Positions 8,284-16,725 of a stretch of 64,000 bases of DNA are shown here, one piece after another. The translations under genes and the position numbers were made by a program. The notes under the pieces are model-generated. The model made no database searches. It saw only the letters and a program-made list of their open reading frames with translations, and had not been told where the DNA came from. Location: NCBI RefSeq assembly GCF_000817735.3, contig NZ_JTJC03000004.1, forward strand, positions 1 to 64,000, read 5' to 3'. The stretch is from Scytonema millei VB511283. Lineage in GTDB: Bacteria > Cyanobacteriota > Cyanobacteriia > Cyanobacteriales > Chroococcidiopsidaceae. Positions within the stretch are counted from its first letter, which is position 1. Every line of letters begins with the position of its first letter.

Positions 8284-8841
8284 ATGGAAGATTCTGAAAA
8301 AAAGAGCGTACAAGTTACAACCTATTTACCAAAGGAAGTGCTAGAGCAGCTAAAGAAATGGATGGATGACAACTACCAGCGCTCAGTCTCTCAAGCCGTA
8401 TCGCTGATAGTAGAACATTTCCTTAAAAAAGACGGACGACCCCTCGGAGACACAGATCTCGCCCCCAGAGTAGCCGCCCTAGAATCCGCCAACCTACCAC
8501 CCAGACTAGAACAGCTAGAAATTCAGATGCAGATGATGAGAGAAGCCCTCATCGCTGCCGGAGCCAGAAGCTTAGCAACAGGAGTAGAAGAGCATTTGGC
8601 AGAGAACACCAGTATCAGTAGCGGACAATTCACCTACACAGTCAAAGAAGCTAGAGAGGGCTTGAGCAAAACAGAAATCATGCGCCGCTTGGATATATCC
8701 CCAACCACGTTAAAGCGGCAGGCAGAAGCAGAAAGGATGACAGAAGAAAAATACTTAACCAAGATAACAGGCTGGCAGTTGGGGACAGGAGAGCGCCCGA
8801 AATATTTCCCACCAACCCAAAGATCCTCACCTTCTGCATGA
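8284..8841 (+). CDS. RHH/HTH DNA-binding protein of plasmid type
   Basis: A 185-residue protein with two DNA-binding segments. Residues 8-45 resemble a ribbon-helix-helix (VQVTTYLPKEVLEQLKKWMD, SVSQAVSLIVEHFL). Residues 125-165 contain an HTH (GLSKTEIMRRLDISPTTLKRQAE). A helical stretch from 58 to 90 may form a coiled coil. It lies after the primase-like gene and before the large repeat field, so it could bind those repeats for copy control or partition. No enzymatic motif is visible. Confidence 0.6.
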   Translation: MEDSEKKSVQVTTYLPKEVLEQLKKWMDDNYQRSVSQAVSLIVEHFLKKDGRPLGDTDLAPRVAALESANLPPRLEQLEIQMQMMREALIAAGARSLATGVEEHLAENTSISSGQFTYTVKEAREGLSKTEIMRRLDISPTTLKRQAEAERMTEEKYLTKITGWQLGTGERPKYFPPTQRSSPSA

Positions 8842-8941
8842 CTCTAGCTGCCCTTGAACACGCGCTCACGGCAGTCGCGCTCACTCTCAAATTGATTAGC
8901 TCCAAAGCTAGTCACAGCATAGCTTTGAAGGGTGTTTTTTA

Positions 8942-9040
8942 GCTCCAATTGGAGCGACAGGTGCTGCGACGATTAGGAGCCTACTAAAGCCCCGAATAGG
9001 GGCGTAGTGCTGAGGGATGGCGTGGAAGGTCGCCTTCCAC
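8942..9040. terminator. Cluster of three hairpins after the RHH-HTH gene
   Basis: Three dyads follow in 100 bases: the perfect palindrome GCTCCAATTGGAGC (8942-8955), GCCCC-gaata-GGGGC (8989-9003), and GTGGAAGG-tcg-CCTTCCAC (9022-9040) with an 8-bp perfect stem. The last is followed by an AT-rich run but not by a long T tract. They may terminate the upstream transcript or be structural sites at the edge of the repeat field. Confidence 0.4.
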
Positions 9041-9081
9041 AATCAATTTAGGCTTGAACCGGAAAACAGGTGGTGGTGAAG

Positions 9082-9357
9082 TAACGATGGGACGACGATG
9101 GGACGACGATGAGACGACGATTTGACGACGATGCGACGACGTAGTTATGCACTCGCTCTTGTCTTTTCGGTCTCAAGCAGTGCATGAACGACGATGAGAC
9201 GACGATGGGACGACGATTTGACGACGATGAGACGACGATGAAACGACAATGAAACGACAATGAAACGACAACACTTGTCACTCGCCCTAGTTTTTTCGGT
9301 CTCAAGCAGTGCATGAACGACGATGAAACGACAATGAAACGACAATGAAACGACAAC
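9082..9357 (+). repeat. Three arrays of 11-bp tandem repeats with a conserved spacer
   Basis: Units of 11 bp, consensus GACGACGATGA drifting to AACGACAATGA, are arranged in three blocks (about 9082-9141, 9187-9271 and 9316-9357). The two spacers share about 40 bases containing TTTTCGGTCTCAAGCAGTGC and ending GCATGA, and the first carries the dyad TGCACT...AGTGCA. A unit of 11 bp keeps every copy on about the same helix face, as expected for an iteron or centromere bound by a protein filament. Open frames across this region are repeat artefacts rich in Arg, Val and Ser. Confidence 0.8.
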
Positions 9358-9407
9358 CAATGTCATTCGCTTTAACCAGCTGTTTTTATGTAACTCTCGC
9401 TGCTGCC

Positions 9408-9555
9408 AACTTTCCCTAGTTTTTCCCTAGTAATTCCCTACCTTGCCCCAAGTAGAGTCAATGAACTGGGGCTGATTCTCAATAAAGGGGAGGTGTTCTC
9501 AAGAATTCGGGTGAAGTGCCACCAACTTTCCCTAGAAATTCCCTAGTAATTCCCT
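9408..9555 (+). repeat. Duplicated CAACTTTCCCTAG block
   Basis: The block CAACTTTCCCTAG followed by TTCCCTAGTAATTCCCT occurs at about 9408-9440 and again at 9523-9555, a 115-bp offset. Within each block the word TTCCCTA is itself repeated about three times at 9-12 bp spacing. It sits between the 11-bp arrays and the TTGGTA dyad. Confidence 0.55.
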
Positions 9556-9753
9556 GAATAGATCGTGCGCGTGCCACAGTCGCATTGGTAGGAGTAATGG
9601 TTAATGAAGAGCAAAAGCCAGATGGAGTGCAACTGCAACGAGCGTCCACTCGCTTCCCACCCCACCCCAAGATGCGTTATCAAGAAAAGCGTGTGAGATT
9701 TCCACAGAGCAATAATGCTAATCGCGGTTGGGGCTGCAAACTACTCTTAACAA

Positions 9754-9829
9754 CTACCAACAGCTACCAACAGCTACCAATTGGTACCACGCACGGTACC
9801 AGTTGGTAACGCTTGGTAACGCTTGGTAG
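9754..9829. repeat. Large interrupted palindrome built of 10-bp phased TTGGTA units
   Basis: CTACCAA occurs three times at 10-bp steps (9754, 9764, 9774). TTGGTACC, a 6-base spacer and GGTACC follow (9781-9800), and then TTGGTA occurs three times at 10-bp steps (9803, 9813, 9823). The two halves are inverted repeats, so the whole 76 bp forms an extended dyad. Such symmetry with helical phasing suggests a multimeric protein binding site. Confidence 0.7.
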
Positions 9830-9857
9830 TCGGAGTAGTTTTTGACCCAAAAAGACA

Positions 9858-10060
9858 ATTGGGGTAATAGCGGGGATGATTGGGGTAATAGCGGGTAGCA
9901 CCATCGGTAATAGTGGGTATGATTGCCCCAATATTGGGGTAATAGTGGGGCGTTCCGATCAATTCCCAATGGGGTAATTTGGGGTAATTACGGGGATGAT
10001 TGGGGTAATAGTGGGTATGATTGCCCCAATATTGGGGATAATTGGGGTAATTCGCGCTTT
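9858..10060 (+). repeat. TTGGGGTAAT repeat array with duplicated CCCCAATATTGGGG palindromes
   Basis: Many copies of TTGGGGTAAT(A/T)G occur through about 200 bp. A longer unit containing TAGTGGGTATGATTG plus the 14-bp palindrome CCCCAATATTGGGG is duplicated with 98-bp spacing (palindromes at 9926-9939 and 10024-10037). It lies just beyond the 3' end of the small minus-strand gene at 10148-10492. An iteron-type replication or partition locus is the likely role. Confidence 0.65.
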
Positions 10061-10147
10061 TGCGAAGATTCCACCGAGCGGATTCAATAGTTTTCTCCCT
10101 ACAGTGGGAGCGCGTTGGTGAATTCATTCGCGTCTCGTCACCGAATT

Positions 10148-10492
10148 TTATTCATCCTCATCCGACTCGTCAGTGAAAGGCAGCGAAGACATTCCCATAT
10201 AACTCACTTCAAGATCGATGTTGAAACTCAACGAGTCTTTAATCGTGCCATCAGCACCCTCACCATAAGTCTTTTCAAGTAGCTCGACCAAATCTCTCAC
10301 CTGCTCAAACTCGTGAAACTCTTCCACCGCTCCATAAGCTGCCACCAAGTAGAAAGCGCGGAGAGCTTTCAAGATCATGTGACGGCGCTTAGTTGGTTTA
10401 AAGCTTTGCAGATAACGAAATAAAATTCCATCAGGACTATCAGTATTAGGACGATACCGAAAAGTAAAATCAACGAAGTCTTTGTCGCTCAT
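10148..10492 (-). CDS. Small acidic plasmid protein of unknown function
   Basis: A 114-residue protein starting at ATG 10492 (a TTG four codons upstream is less likely). The N-terminal part FTFRYRPNTDSP is followed by a basic helix PTKRRHMILKALRAFYLVAAYG. The C-terminus is strongly acidic (TDESDEDE). A short strand, a basic helix and an acidic tail would suit a small DNA-binding adaptor such as a ParR-type protein, but no ParM-like ATPase is beside it, so this remains a guess. Its promoter side carries two 46-bp direct repeats and its 3' side the TTGGGGTAAT array. Confidence 0.5.
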   Translation of the reverse strand: MSDKDFVDFTFRYRPNTDSPDGILFRYLQSFKPTKRRHMILKALRAFYLVAAYGAVEEFHEFEQVRDLVELLEKTYGEGADGTIKDSLSFNIDLEVSYMGMSSLPFTDESDEDE

Positions 10493-10566
10493 CTCAACTG
10501 CCAAACAAATTAGTATTTATACTCAAGAAACTCTGACAAAAAAACGCCACTCTAAACAGATAAAAG

Positions 10567-10748
10567 TGGCTCAAATTGCCACTCCTTTGAAAAAATGTGG
10601 CAGTTTTTTCGAGAATTGTCGTCAAACAACTCTCAAATCCATTTTTCTTCTCAAACTAAAAAACATTGTCCAACTACCCCTCGCCACTTTATAGCAAAAT
10701 CTTGGCTCATGTTGCCACTAAAATGAAATAATCTGGCAGTTTTTTTGA
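10567..10748. promoter_or_regulatory. Two 46-bp direct repeats upstream of the small acidic-protein gene
   Basis: Copies at 10567-10612 and 10703-10748 share TGGCTCA, TTGCCACT and TGGCAGTTTTTT at fixed spacing, with differences only in the A/T-rich linker. Each copy contains the dyad elements TGGC/GCCA. They lie 75-256 bases before the start of the minus-strand gene at 10492. Long direct repeats on the 5' side of a small plasmid gene may be its operator or a partition site. Confidence 0.55.
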
Positions 10749-11153
10749 AGTCATTTCGCTCCATAGCACCTCTCGTCCCCCTCATTGACCACCACACCAC
10801 ATCCCCTAATTCCCCCAATGACCCCGTTACCGCCGTCCACTCTGTCTACCCATAGATCCCTCACCACCGCAATCGATTCGTCTGTTCCAATGACCCTGTT
10901 ACCGCAGTCCACCCCGTTACCCCCGAAGATCTTGGTCAGGAGCAAGCTATGCCGCCGTAGCAACAAACACCTCGTCCCCGTGCTATCATCGGGTCGGCGG
11001 CAGCTTGCCAGAAGGGGTTCCCCCCCTCTGGACTCCCCCATGCTCGTTGTTGGCGACAGCCAAAAAGACGATCTGTAGAATGCGTAGATTTGGTAAGCTG
11101 TCGCCACCGCTCTTGCTACAACGAGCCAGATTTAGATTAGAGGGAATTCCCGC
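10749..11153. other. Gene-free segment before the mobilization genes, possible oriT
   Basis: No convincing gene. CAATGACC(C/T)TGTTACCGC-type words are duplicated at 10816-10840 and 10888-10912, with a third partial copy after. Near 11000-11060 dyads occur, such as CCAGA...TCTGG around a G/C run. GGCGACAGCC recurs inverted as GCTGTCGCC at about 11097. Relaxase operons usually have their transfer origin just upstream, so the oriT may lie here. A nic site cannot be placed by eye. Confidence 0.35.
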
Positions 11154-11492
11154 GTGGTCAAATCAAAACCAAAACGCACTCGGATGGTACGCATCCGATT
11201 CACCGAAGATGAATACGCAGCAGTCAGTCAAAAGGCGATCGCCTCACAACTAACTTTTAGCGAAGCAGTCAGACGCGCTGCGTTATCGCAACCACTACCC
11301 CAACCCAAAAGCGAAATGGCGATCGCCACTTACGAGCAGCTGGCGAAGTTGGGCAACAACGTCAACCAGTTAGCCAAGGCAGCTAACACGGCTGTGAAAA
11401 TGGGACAAGAGCCTAAAGTGACGGTGGAACATTGGCAGAAGGTTTACCAAACCATCAAACAGTTGGGACTGGAGATCGTCGGTGATCGGTAA
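11154..11492 (+). CDS. mobC: MobC-like relaxosome accessory protein
   Basis: A 112-residue protein from GTG 11154, preceded by GAGGGA. An N-terminal ribbon-helix-helix (RMVRIRFTEDEYAAVSQKA, LTFSEAVRRAAL) is followed by a helix with LAKLGNNVNQLAKAAN, the signature of the bacterial mobilization protein MobC family. It should bind at oriT and help the relaxase nick. Its end overlaps the relaxase start by 11 bases, so the two are translationally coupled. Confidence 0.82.
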   Translation: MVKSKPKRTRMVRIRFTEDEYAAVSQKAIASQLTFSEAVRRAALSQPLPQPKSEMAIATYEQLAKLGNNVNQLAKAANTAVKMGQEPKVTVEHWQKVYQTIKQLGLEIVGDR

Positions 11493-13044
11493 CATTTCTA
11501 AAGGGCGAGGATTTAGGGGCTGCCTGAGCTACCTGTTGGAGAAGGAGCAGGCAGAACTAATTGGTGGGAATATGTTGGGGGAGAATGCACGGGAGTTGGC
11601 AGCGGAATTCAAACTCTCACGACAACTCAACCCCGATATCAAGCAGCCAGTATTTCATGCCAGCTTATCCTTGCCCAAACATGAAGACTATGCCGAACAC
11701 GTCGATGAGGAGCGCTGGAATTCTATTGCTGCTGACTACCTCCAGCAAATGGGATTCACCCGCAATCAATATATAGTAGTGCGTCACTTCGACCGCGACC
11801 ACGACCACATTCATATCGTTGCTGCTAGGGTCAAGCTGGACGGGACGGTTGTGGATGACAGTTGGGACTATCGCAAGAGTCAAGATATTATCCGCTCCTT
11901 GGAAAGGGAATACAACCTGACACCAGTGTTGAGCAGCTGGGAAGTGGAGCGACGGGGAATCACTAAAGGACAATACGAGCAGCAGCGAAGAGAAGTAGAA
12001 ACAGGTAGTACCCCAACTCCTAACGTCAAGGAACGGATTGCCGAGCTTGCAGACCAAGTACTACCCACCTGTACTACGCCGGAGCAATTTATCGAGAAGA
12101 TGCAGGCAGCCGGAGTGCAAATCCAGACCCGCACCCAACGGGATGGCAGCATTAGCGGCATCTCCTACCAATACACCCAAAATGGTGTCACCGTTGCTAC
12201 TCCTGGCAATAAATTAGGGACTGACTACAGTTGGAACGGGATACAGCGCCGCATTAAGGAGTTAACGCCCCAACTGGGCGATGCTGAATTATTAGCAGCC
12301 CAAAAGAAAGTAGCGGCATACTTCGCGAAACTGCCAACTCATCCCAACGAGCAAGAGCTGCAACGGTTCCAAAGAGATGAGCGCAGATTAGCGGCTTTAT
12401 ATGACGATTTATTCCAACAAACTCTTGAGAAACAGGACGAAATAGAACAAGCTTCTTGGTTGTCACGGTTGCTACCCAAATACAAGACCGATCTTGCCTC
12501 CTTGGAAAAGATATTGGCGCAAAGGGATCGGGTTTATGAAAGCTGGATGGCAGCGGGGAGAAGAGTTGAAGAATGGCATAGCCAAAAGGAGGAATACCGC
12601 CGCTGGCAGTCATCCCCTGCAACGAAGGAAATGGAGCAGTTGAGAGAATACCTCAACACTCCCCAAGTCCAAACTAGGCTAAGTCATATAAAAGAAGAAC
12701 AGCGCCAGGAACGGGAACGGCAGCAGGAAGGTAGAGAAATCTCTATTGCCGTGCAGCAGTTGTTTAGGCTCATTGGCACTCAACCACAACCGGACGGTTC
12801 TCTGATGCTTGAAGGGAATCGCTGGAGACTGATGCAACGGGGTCACACCGTCAGCGTCAGCGTGAAAGCGGATAACCGAGAGATTCTAAGGGTGGAGGGG
12901 GAGAAAACTGTCGTGTTTAACCCCACAAGAGAAGAAAGAGAGAGAATGCACTCCTTACGGTCAAAGGTGAGCGAGCAGCTGCAACAGGAAAAGATTTGGC
13001 AGCGCTCACTCGAACGAAAACAGAGCAGGGGATTTAGCCTTTAG
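11482..13044 (+). CDS. mobA: Relaxase / mobilization nuclease (MobA type)
   Basis: A 520-residue protein from GTG 11482. The N-terminal 160 residues are a relaxase domain of the Pfam Relaxase (MOBP-like) family. A Tyr in LSYLLEKE near residue 17 is the likely nicking residue. The His-rich metal site FDRDHDHIHIVAARV lies near residue 105-119. The rest is helical with coiled-coil potential (residues about 270-420), ending in a short beta-rich segment. It would nick oriT and lead the strand into a recipient. No type IV secretion genes are in the window, so the element would be mobilizable, not self-transmissible. Confidence 0.9.
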   Translation: MIGNISKGRGFRGCLSYLLEKEQAELIGGNMLGENARELAAEFKLSRQLNPDIKQPVFHASLSLPKHEDYAEHVDEERWNSIAADYLQQMGFTRNQYIVVRHFDRDHDHIHIVAARVKLDGTVVDDSWDYRKSQDIIRSLEREYNLTPVLSSWEVERRGITKGQYEQQRREVETGSTPTPNVKERIAELADQVLPTCTTPEQFIEKMQAAGVQIQTRTQRDGSISGISYQYTQNGVTVATPGNKLGTDYSWNGIQRRIKELTPQLGDAELLAAQKKVAAYFAKLPTHPNEQELQRFQRDERRLAALYDDLFQQTLEKQDEIEQASWLSRLLPKYKTDLASLEKILAQRDRVYESWMAAGRRVEEWHSQKEEYRRWQSSPATKEMEQLREYLNTPQVQTRLSHIKEEQRQERERQQEGREISIAVQQLFRLIGTQPQPDGSLMLEGNRWRLMQRGHTVSVSVKADNREILRVEGEKTVVFNPTREERERMHSLRSKVSEQLQQEKIWQRSLERKQSRGFSL

Positions 13045-13530
13045 AATATCTGCCAAGAGCGCGAACGTTTGATTCCACTCCTCCCAGTAGACGGGAGGGA
13101 TGAGCATCATGGCAGCGACAAGTCTTGCTGCTCAAGCTAGAGCAACATTTTTGGCAATTCTCAAAGTACCAATTAACCTATAGGTTAACTGGTGCAGCAA
13201 TTTAGTACGGCACAATAAGGCTTTGAAGCTTCTAAATTTTAGAGACTCTAATTGGTACAGTTTTATTCCTGGCGAGCGGATATTGAAAACGGCTTATTAA
13301 TTCCTTAGCGTAACTTTCGGAATCACTGCTCATTTCCCCCCTATGTGCAAGCCGCTGAATGAGTTGGTAGTTCTTTAAATTTCTTAAGAAGCGATTCGAG
13401 AAGGCAAATAACGGCTAAAGTTTAATCAGTAATTTGATGCTAGATATTGATGGATGAATAAAACAAGAGTGCTTGATTTAACAAAAGTGCTTCAGTAGCT
13501 TAACTTAGAAAAAATCAAAAAGGAGCTTAA
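13045..13530. other. Intergenic between relaxase and secreted protein; one hairpin
   Basis: A stem CCTCCC (13080-13085) / GGGAGG (13093-13098) with a 7-base loop follows the relaxase gene and may end its transcript, though there is no T run. The remaining 430 bases are AT-rich with no gene or clear promoter recognised. AAAAAGGAG just before 13531 is the ribosome site of the next gene. Confidence 0.4.
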
Positions 13531-13986
13531 ATGAAAACTAAATTGTATGGTCTTCTAGCTGTATTTATCCTTCTTCCAAATCAAATTGCTTTGGCCTCAC
13601 ATCCTGCTAACACTACAACAAAGAAGGACGAAAGTGTCGACAAAGCAAAGCCTTTCCTAGTAACACAAGCACAGCGACCTGTACACAGGGCGGTAGAACA
13701 GCGTTGGAGCAAGCAAGTAACACCAAATAGTAAAGATAAAGCTTGTGTTGGTTGTAATTTCGACACTGGGGCTTTTAACATAAATTCTCCTTCTAGGAGA
13801 AATCCTCATCCTAGTGCTTTTTCTGGCACTTGGTCTCGCACAAATGATCCTCACTTAAATAACCTCTCTTTTGATACAATCAACTCATCTATAAGAGAGT
13901 GGTTCACGTCTTCACAAGGTGAAGCGACTATGAAAGCAGTTATGTCAGGTTTCGGAAATTATACAATACATAGAGATCGATTTTAG
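13531..13986 (+). CDS. Small secreted protein of unknown function
   Basis: A 151-residue protein with a clear signal peptide (MKTKLYGLLAVFILLPNQIALA, then SHP) and a strong ribosome site, AAAAAGGAG. The mature part holds one CxxC pair (ACVGCNF) and is otherwise polar. I do not recognise a domain. It is the first of several exported small proteins between here and 21550 that carry cysteine pairs, with VKOR genes nearby. A need for disulfide formation is therefore plausible but not shown. Confidence 0.6.
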   Translation: MKTKLYGLLAVFILLPNQIALASHPANTTTKKDESVDKAKPFLVTQAQRPVHRAVEQRWSKQVTPNSKDKACVGCNFDTGAFNINSPSRRNPHPSAFSGTWSRTNDPHLNNLSFDTINSSIREWFTSSQGEATMKAVMSGFGNYTIHRDRF

Positions 13987-14041
13987 AATGATGGGACAAA
14001 CGAGTTGGGGAGCTTGAGATGGAGACGAGCTTAACCCTCTT

Positions 14042-14641
14042 TCAAGAAACACACTCTTTTGCAGTAGGTTGAGCAACAAGGTCAAAGCCGAGAGAGCGAG
14101 CCTTATTCCTCAGATGGTTGAGGACTTGCTCGTGGTATCGCTGCTCGTAGTAGTCCATGCCAGGGTCGGCGTACTGCCCGCCAGTCGTCCACATGCGGTA
14201 GAATAAGCGTGCGATTTTATGGGCAGTAGCGGTAATTGCTTTGGGGGCACCAAGACGAGAGCGCAAACGTCGATAAAAAGCACCCAAGGCAGAACGACTC
14301 TGAGTGAGGGAAAAAGCGGCCATACGGAAAGCATTTGCGGCGCGATTAATAACGGTACGAGTTTGGGAACTTTTAATCTTACCACCAGTAATTTTTTGAC
14401 CAGGAGATAGACCTAACTAAGAGCAAAAGTGTTTAACGTTGCCGAAGCGTGTTGGGTCTTATCCAACTTCCGAGAGTATAGTTTGTACAGCTAAAGCATC
14501 AAGACCATCAATTAGAGTACAATCAACATCTGTAATCCTGTATAAATATTGGTGCAAATCGAAAACAGGGTGATTGGCAGTCGGTTTTTTTCTCCGTTTT
14601 CTTTTTGCTGGAGAGAGTTGGTTATCAACGATCAAACAACT
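14042..14641 (-). pseudogene. IS110-family transposase, decayed 3' part
   Basis: One minus-strand frame reads as the C-terminal part of an IS110-type transposase: NHPVFDLHQYLYRITDVD, LSPGQKITGGKIKSSQTRT (the Transposase_20 region), then SALGAFYRRLRSRLGAPKA and YYEQRYHEQVL. Two in-frame stops break it, TAA at 14459-14461 and TAG at 14417-14419. No N-terminal DEDD part is readable upstream. Sequence from 14642 to 14994 may be the eroded 5' portion but I could not align it. No terminal repeats are expected in this family, so the element edges are unknown. Confidence 0.8.
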
Positions 14642-14994
14642 TCAATTCCTGCTCGCTCCGTTTGGCTCAACATTTCTATACCGGCGTTGGGCGCGGCGTA
14701 CAAGCATCATCTCGACGCGCAACAACATCCCTTGGCAAAGCCAATACCCAAAAACCATCGAGCGTAAACACTTGACAATGAGAACTTGCATCAAACGATT
14801 AACTTGCACTCGCAATCTGTTTCTCAAAGTCCATTGATTTGCATGATATTATTATTGACCTGTTCACCAACCGGCATGAATTTGGACGGGCAATCTAAAG
14901 AGTAATACACACGTCTAGAACACCAGCGAATTCTGGATAAACCTGTGGTATACGCAAACACTTGTCGTCCCGCTATGTCCTAATCCGATTGGCT
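14642..14994. other. Gene-free stretch, probably eroded IS110 sequence
   Basis: No intact gene. Its place directly upstream of the IS110 transposase relic suggests decayed element sequence, but frames are interrupted and no motif is recognisable. Confidence 0.3.
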
Positions 14995-16725
14995 TCAACT
15001 GCCGCCCATCCTCCAAACTAAACCCCATTTGCCGACTTCAGTTATATCATCGACTTCAGTTGTATCATCGACTTCGGCACCACGCAGGTTAGCACCACGC
15101 AGGTTAGCACCACGCAGGTTAGCACCACGCAGGTTAGCACCACTCAGGTCTGCATCAATCAACATAGCACCGTTCAGATTAGCACCACGCAGGTTAGCAC
15201 CACTCAGGTTGGCATTAATCAGGTCTGTACCCCTCAAGTCTTGGTTCTCAGTCCCTTGATTAATAATCTTCCAAACCAAACGCCACTTGTCAGCGAGTTT
15301 TGTTGCATCATCGATGTCAGCATGTTTTAGGTCTGCATCGCTTAGAATAGCACCAATCAGGTTAGTACCACGCAGGTTAGCACCACGCAGGTTAGCGCGC
15401 TTCAACCTAGCACCGCTCAGGTTAGCACCACGTAGGTTAGCACCGCCCAGATTAGCATCAATCAGGTTAGCACCGCCCAGATTAGCATCAATCAGGTTAG
15501 CCCCACTCAAGTCCGCACGGTGCAGGGTAGCACGAAACAGGTTAGTACGACGCAGGTCGGCATCATTCAAGCCAGCATTACTTAGGTCAGCACTACGCAG
15601 GTCGGCACGTCTCAGGTCGGTCTGACTCAAGTCGGCACCACTTAGGTCAGTACCACTTAGGTCAGTACCACTTAGGTCAGTACCACTTAGGTCAGTACCG
15701 CTCAGATTGGTATTACTCAGGTTAACATCACTCAAATCGGTATTTTCTAAGTCAAGACCTCTGAGTGGTTGACTGAAAATCGCTTCTACTAAATCCCATT
15801 TAGCATTAGCATTAGCTTCGGCAATTTCTTCATCACCCAAACTTTCGCTTGGAATTATTCCCTTTACAGGAAAACCCTGTATCTCTCGTAACTCTCTTGA
15901 TTCAATGCAAGATACAAGCCGTTTGATATCCTCTGGAGAACCCTCTATAATTAATTTAATACTGCCTTCTTGAATATCAATAATTGTGATTGTTCTTCCT
16001 GAATGTTCTCGTAAAACCGTTTCAATAATTTTGAAATTTGGAACTGAATTTATATCGCCTTCTAATACGATAACAGTTATAATTGTTTGCCTTGTTTCAT
16101 CTATTACAGTTACTCGACGGCGAACTGTTTGCACTGGCTTTACCCCTTCATTAGTATTTAGGCTACTGCGCTCATTTCCTGCTGACCATTCTGATTGTTC
16201 TTTTGATATCCCAGCAATCTCTTTCCAATCTAAATTCAGTGAAATGCATATTCGTTTGAAATAATATTTAGGAATTGGCTTACCACTTAAAAATCTTTTA
16301 ATTACATTGCAAGCTAAATTTGTTTTACCTACCAAATTGCTTTCTAGCTTAGCTCCTGTAAGTCCTACTTTGCTCTTTACTTTATCTATACCTTGTTGAC
16401 AGGCTTTGAGGGATTCCAATACTTCATAGTCAATATCCTCTTCTAGGCTTAACGTTATTCCCCTGGAGTAAAGCTGATTGGACAAATTATCGAGAGTTTT
16501 TTCAAGAACTCCGCTAGTACGCTCTAGAATTGTGGCGAATGTGTCCCGATCTAGATTGAGTGCTTCTGCCATCCCCGTCCAAGATTGAGAGCTAAGAGAT
16601 TTAGAAAGTGCATCTAAGGCAGCTTTAAACTTTCTCAGTCCTTCTTTAGTCAAGATAACGCTTTTTTTACCCATCTTACTGAGTTCATAAAGTGTGCTCG
16701 GGAAGTCTCTTGCACTGCTATCCAT
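14995..16725 (-). CDS. Pentapeptide-repeat protein with a helical N-terminal adaptor region
   Basis: A 576-residue protein. Residues 1-180 are helical and contain [20 protein letters not shown] followed by NLDWKEIAG, a pattern found at the N-terminus of many cyanobacterial NTPase/WD40 signalling proteins. Residues 215-300 form a second module ending in [20 protein letters not shown]. From about residue 325 to 560 A(D/N)Lxx pentapeptide repeats dominate, which should form a right-handed quadrilateral helix. The repeats are broken once by a non-repeat segment ([16 protein letters not shown]), and a related segment sits at the very end. No nuclease or protease motif is seen. The role is unknown; a binding or scaffold protein is the safest reading. 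Confidence 0.8.
   Translation of the reverse strand: MDSSARDFPSTLYELSKMGKKSVILTKEGLRKFKAALDALSKSLSSQSWTGMAEALNLDRDTFATILERTSGVLEKTLDNLSNQLYSRGITLSLEEDIDYEVLESLKACQQGIDKVKSKVGLTGAKLESNLVGKTNLACNVIKRFLSGKPIPKYYFKRICISLNLDWKEIAGISKEQSEWSAGNERSSLNTNEGVKPVQTVRRRVTVIDETRQTIITVIVLEGDINSVPNFKIIETVLREHSGRTITIIDIQEGSIKLIIEGSPEDIKRLVSCIESRELREIQGFPVKGIIPSESLGDEEIAEANANAKWDLVEAIFSQPLRGLDLENTDLSDVNLSNTNLSGTDLSGTDLSGTDLSGTDLSGADLSQTDLRRADLRSADLSNAGLNDADLRRTNLFRATLHRADLSGANLIDANLGGANLIDANLGGANLRGANLSGARLKRANLRGANLRGTNLIGAILSDADLKHADIDDATKLADKWRLVWKIINQGTENQDLRGTDLINANLSGANLRGANLNGAMLIDADLSGANLRGANLRGANLRGANLRGAEVDDTTEVDDITEVGKWGLVWRMGGS
15060..15770 (-). repeat. 15-bp coding repeats of the pentapeptide region
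   Basis: Plus-strand units like CAGGTTAGCACCACG recur every 15 bases, with an interruption at about 15250-15320. They code for the A(D/N)LRG-type repeats of the gene at 14995-16725. Some neighbouring units are identical (four at 15083-15140, four at 15640-15700), which suggests recent unit duplication. Confidence 0.85.

Noticed and set aside
9048-9366. Minus-strand open frames rich in VVS, HCRF and SSS across the 11-bp arrays
   Set aside because: They are translations of a tandem repeat with no start context and no family; the repeat itself explains them.
9585-9809. A 74-residue plus-strand frame ending in the TTGGTA palindrome
   Set aside because: Its C-terminal third is repeat translation and no family is recognisable.
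9082-10060. CRISPR array
   Set aside because: Repeats are 10-12 bp and tandem without unique 30-40 bp spacers; no cas genes are in the window.
10751-11107. Overlapping open frames on both strands before mobC
   Set aside because: Low-complexity Thr/Pro and Gly/Val composition follows from short DNA repeats, and no ribosome site or recognisable domain is present.
15029-15625. Plus-strand open frames opposite the pentapeptide gene ([10 protein letters not shown] type)
   Set aside because: They are antisense shadows of the 15-bp repeats; the minus-strand frame has clear family motifs.
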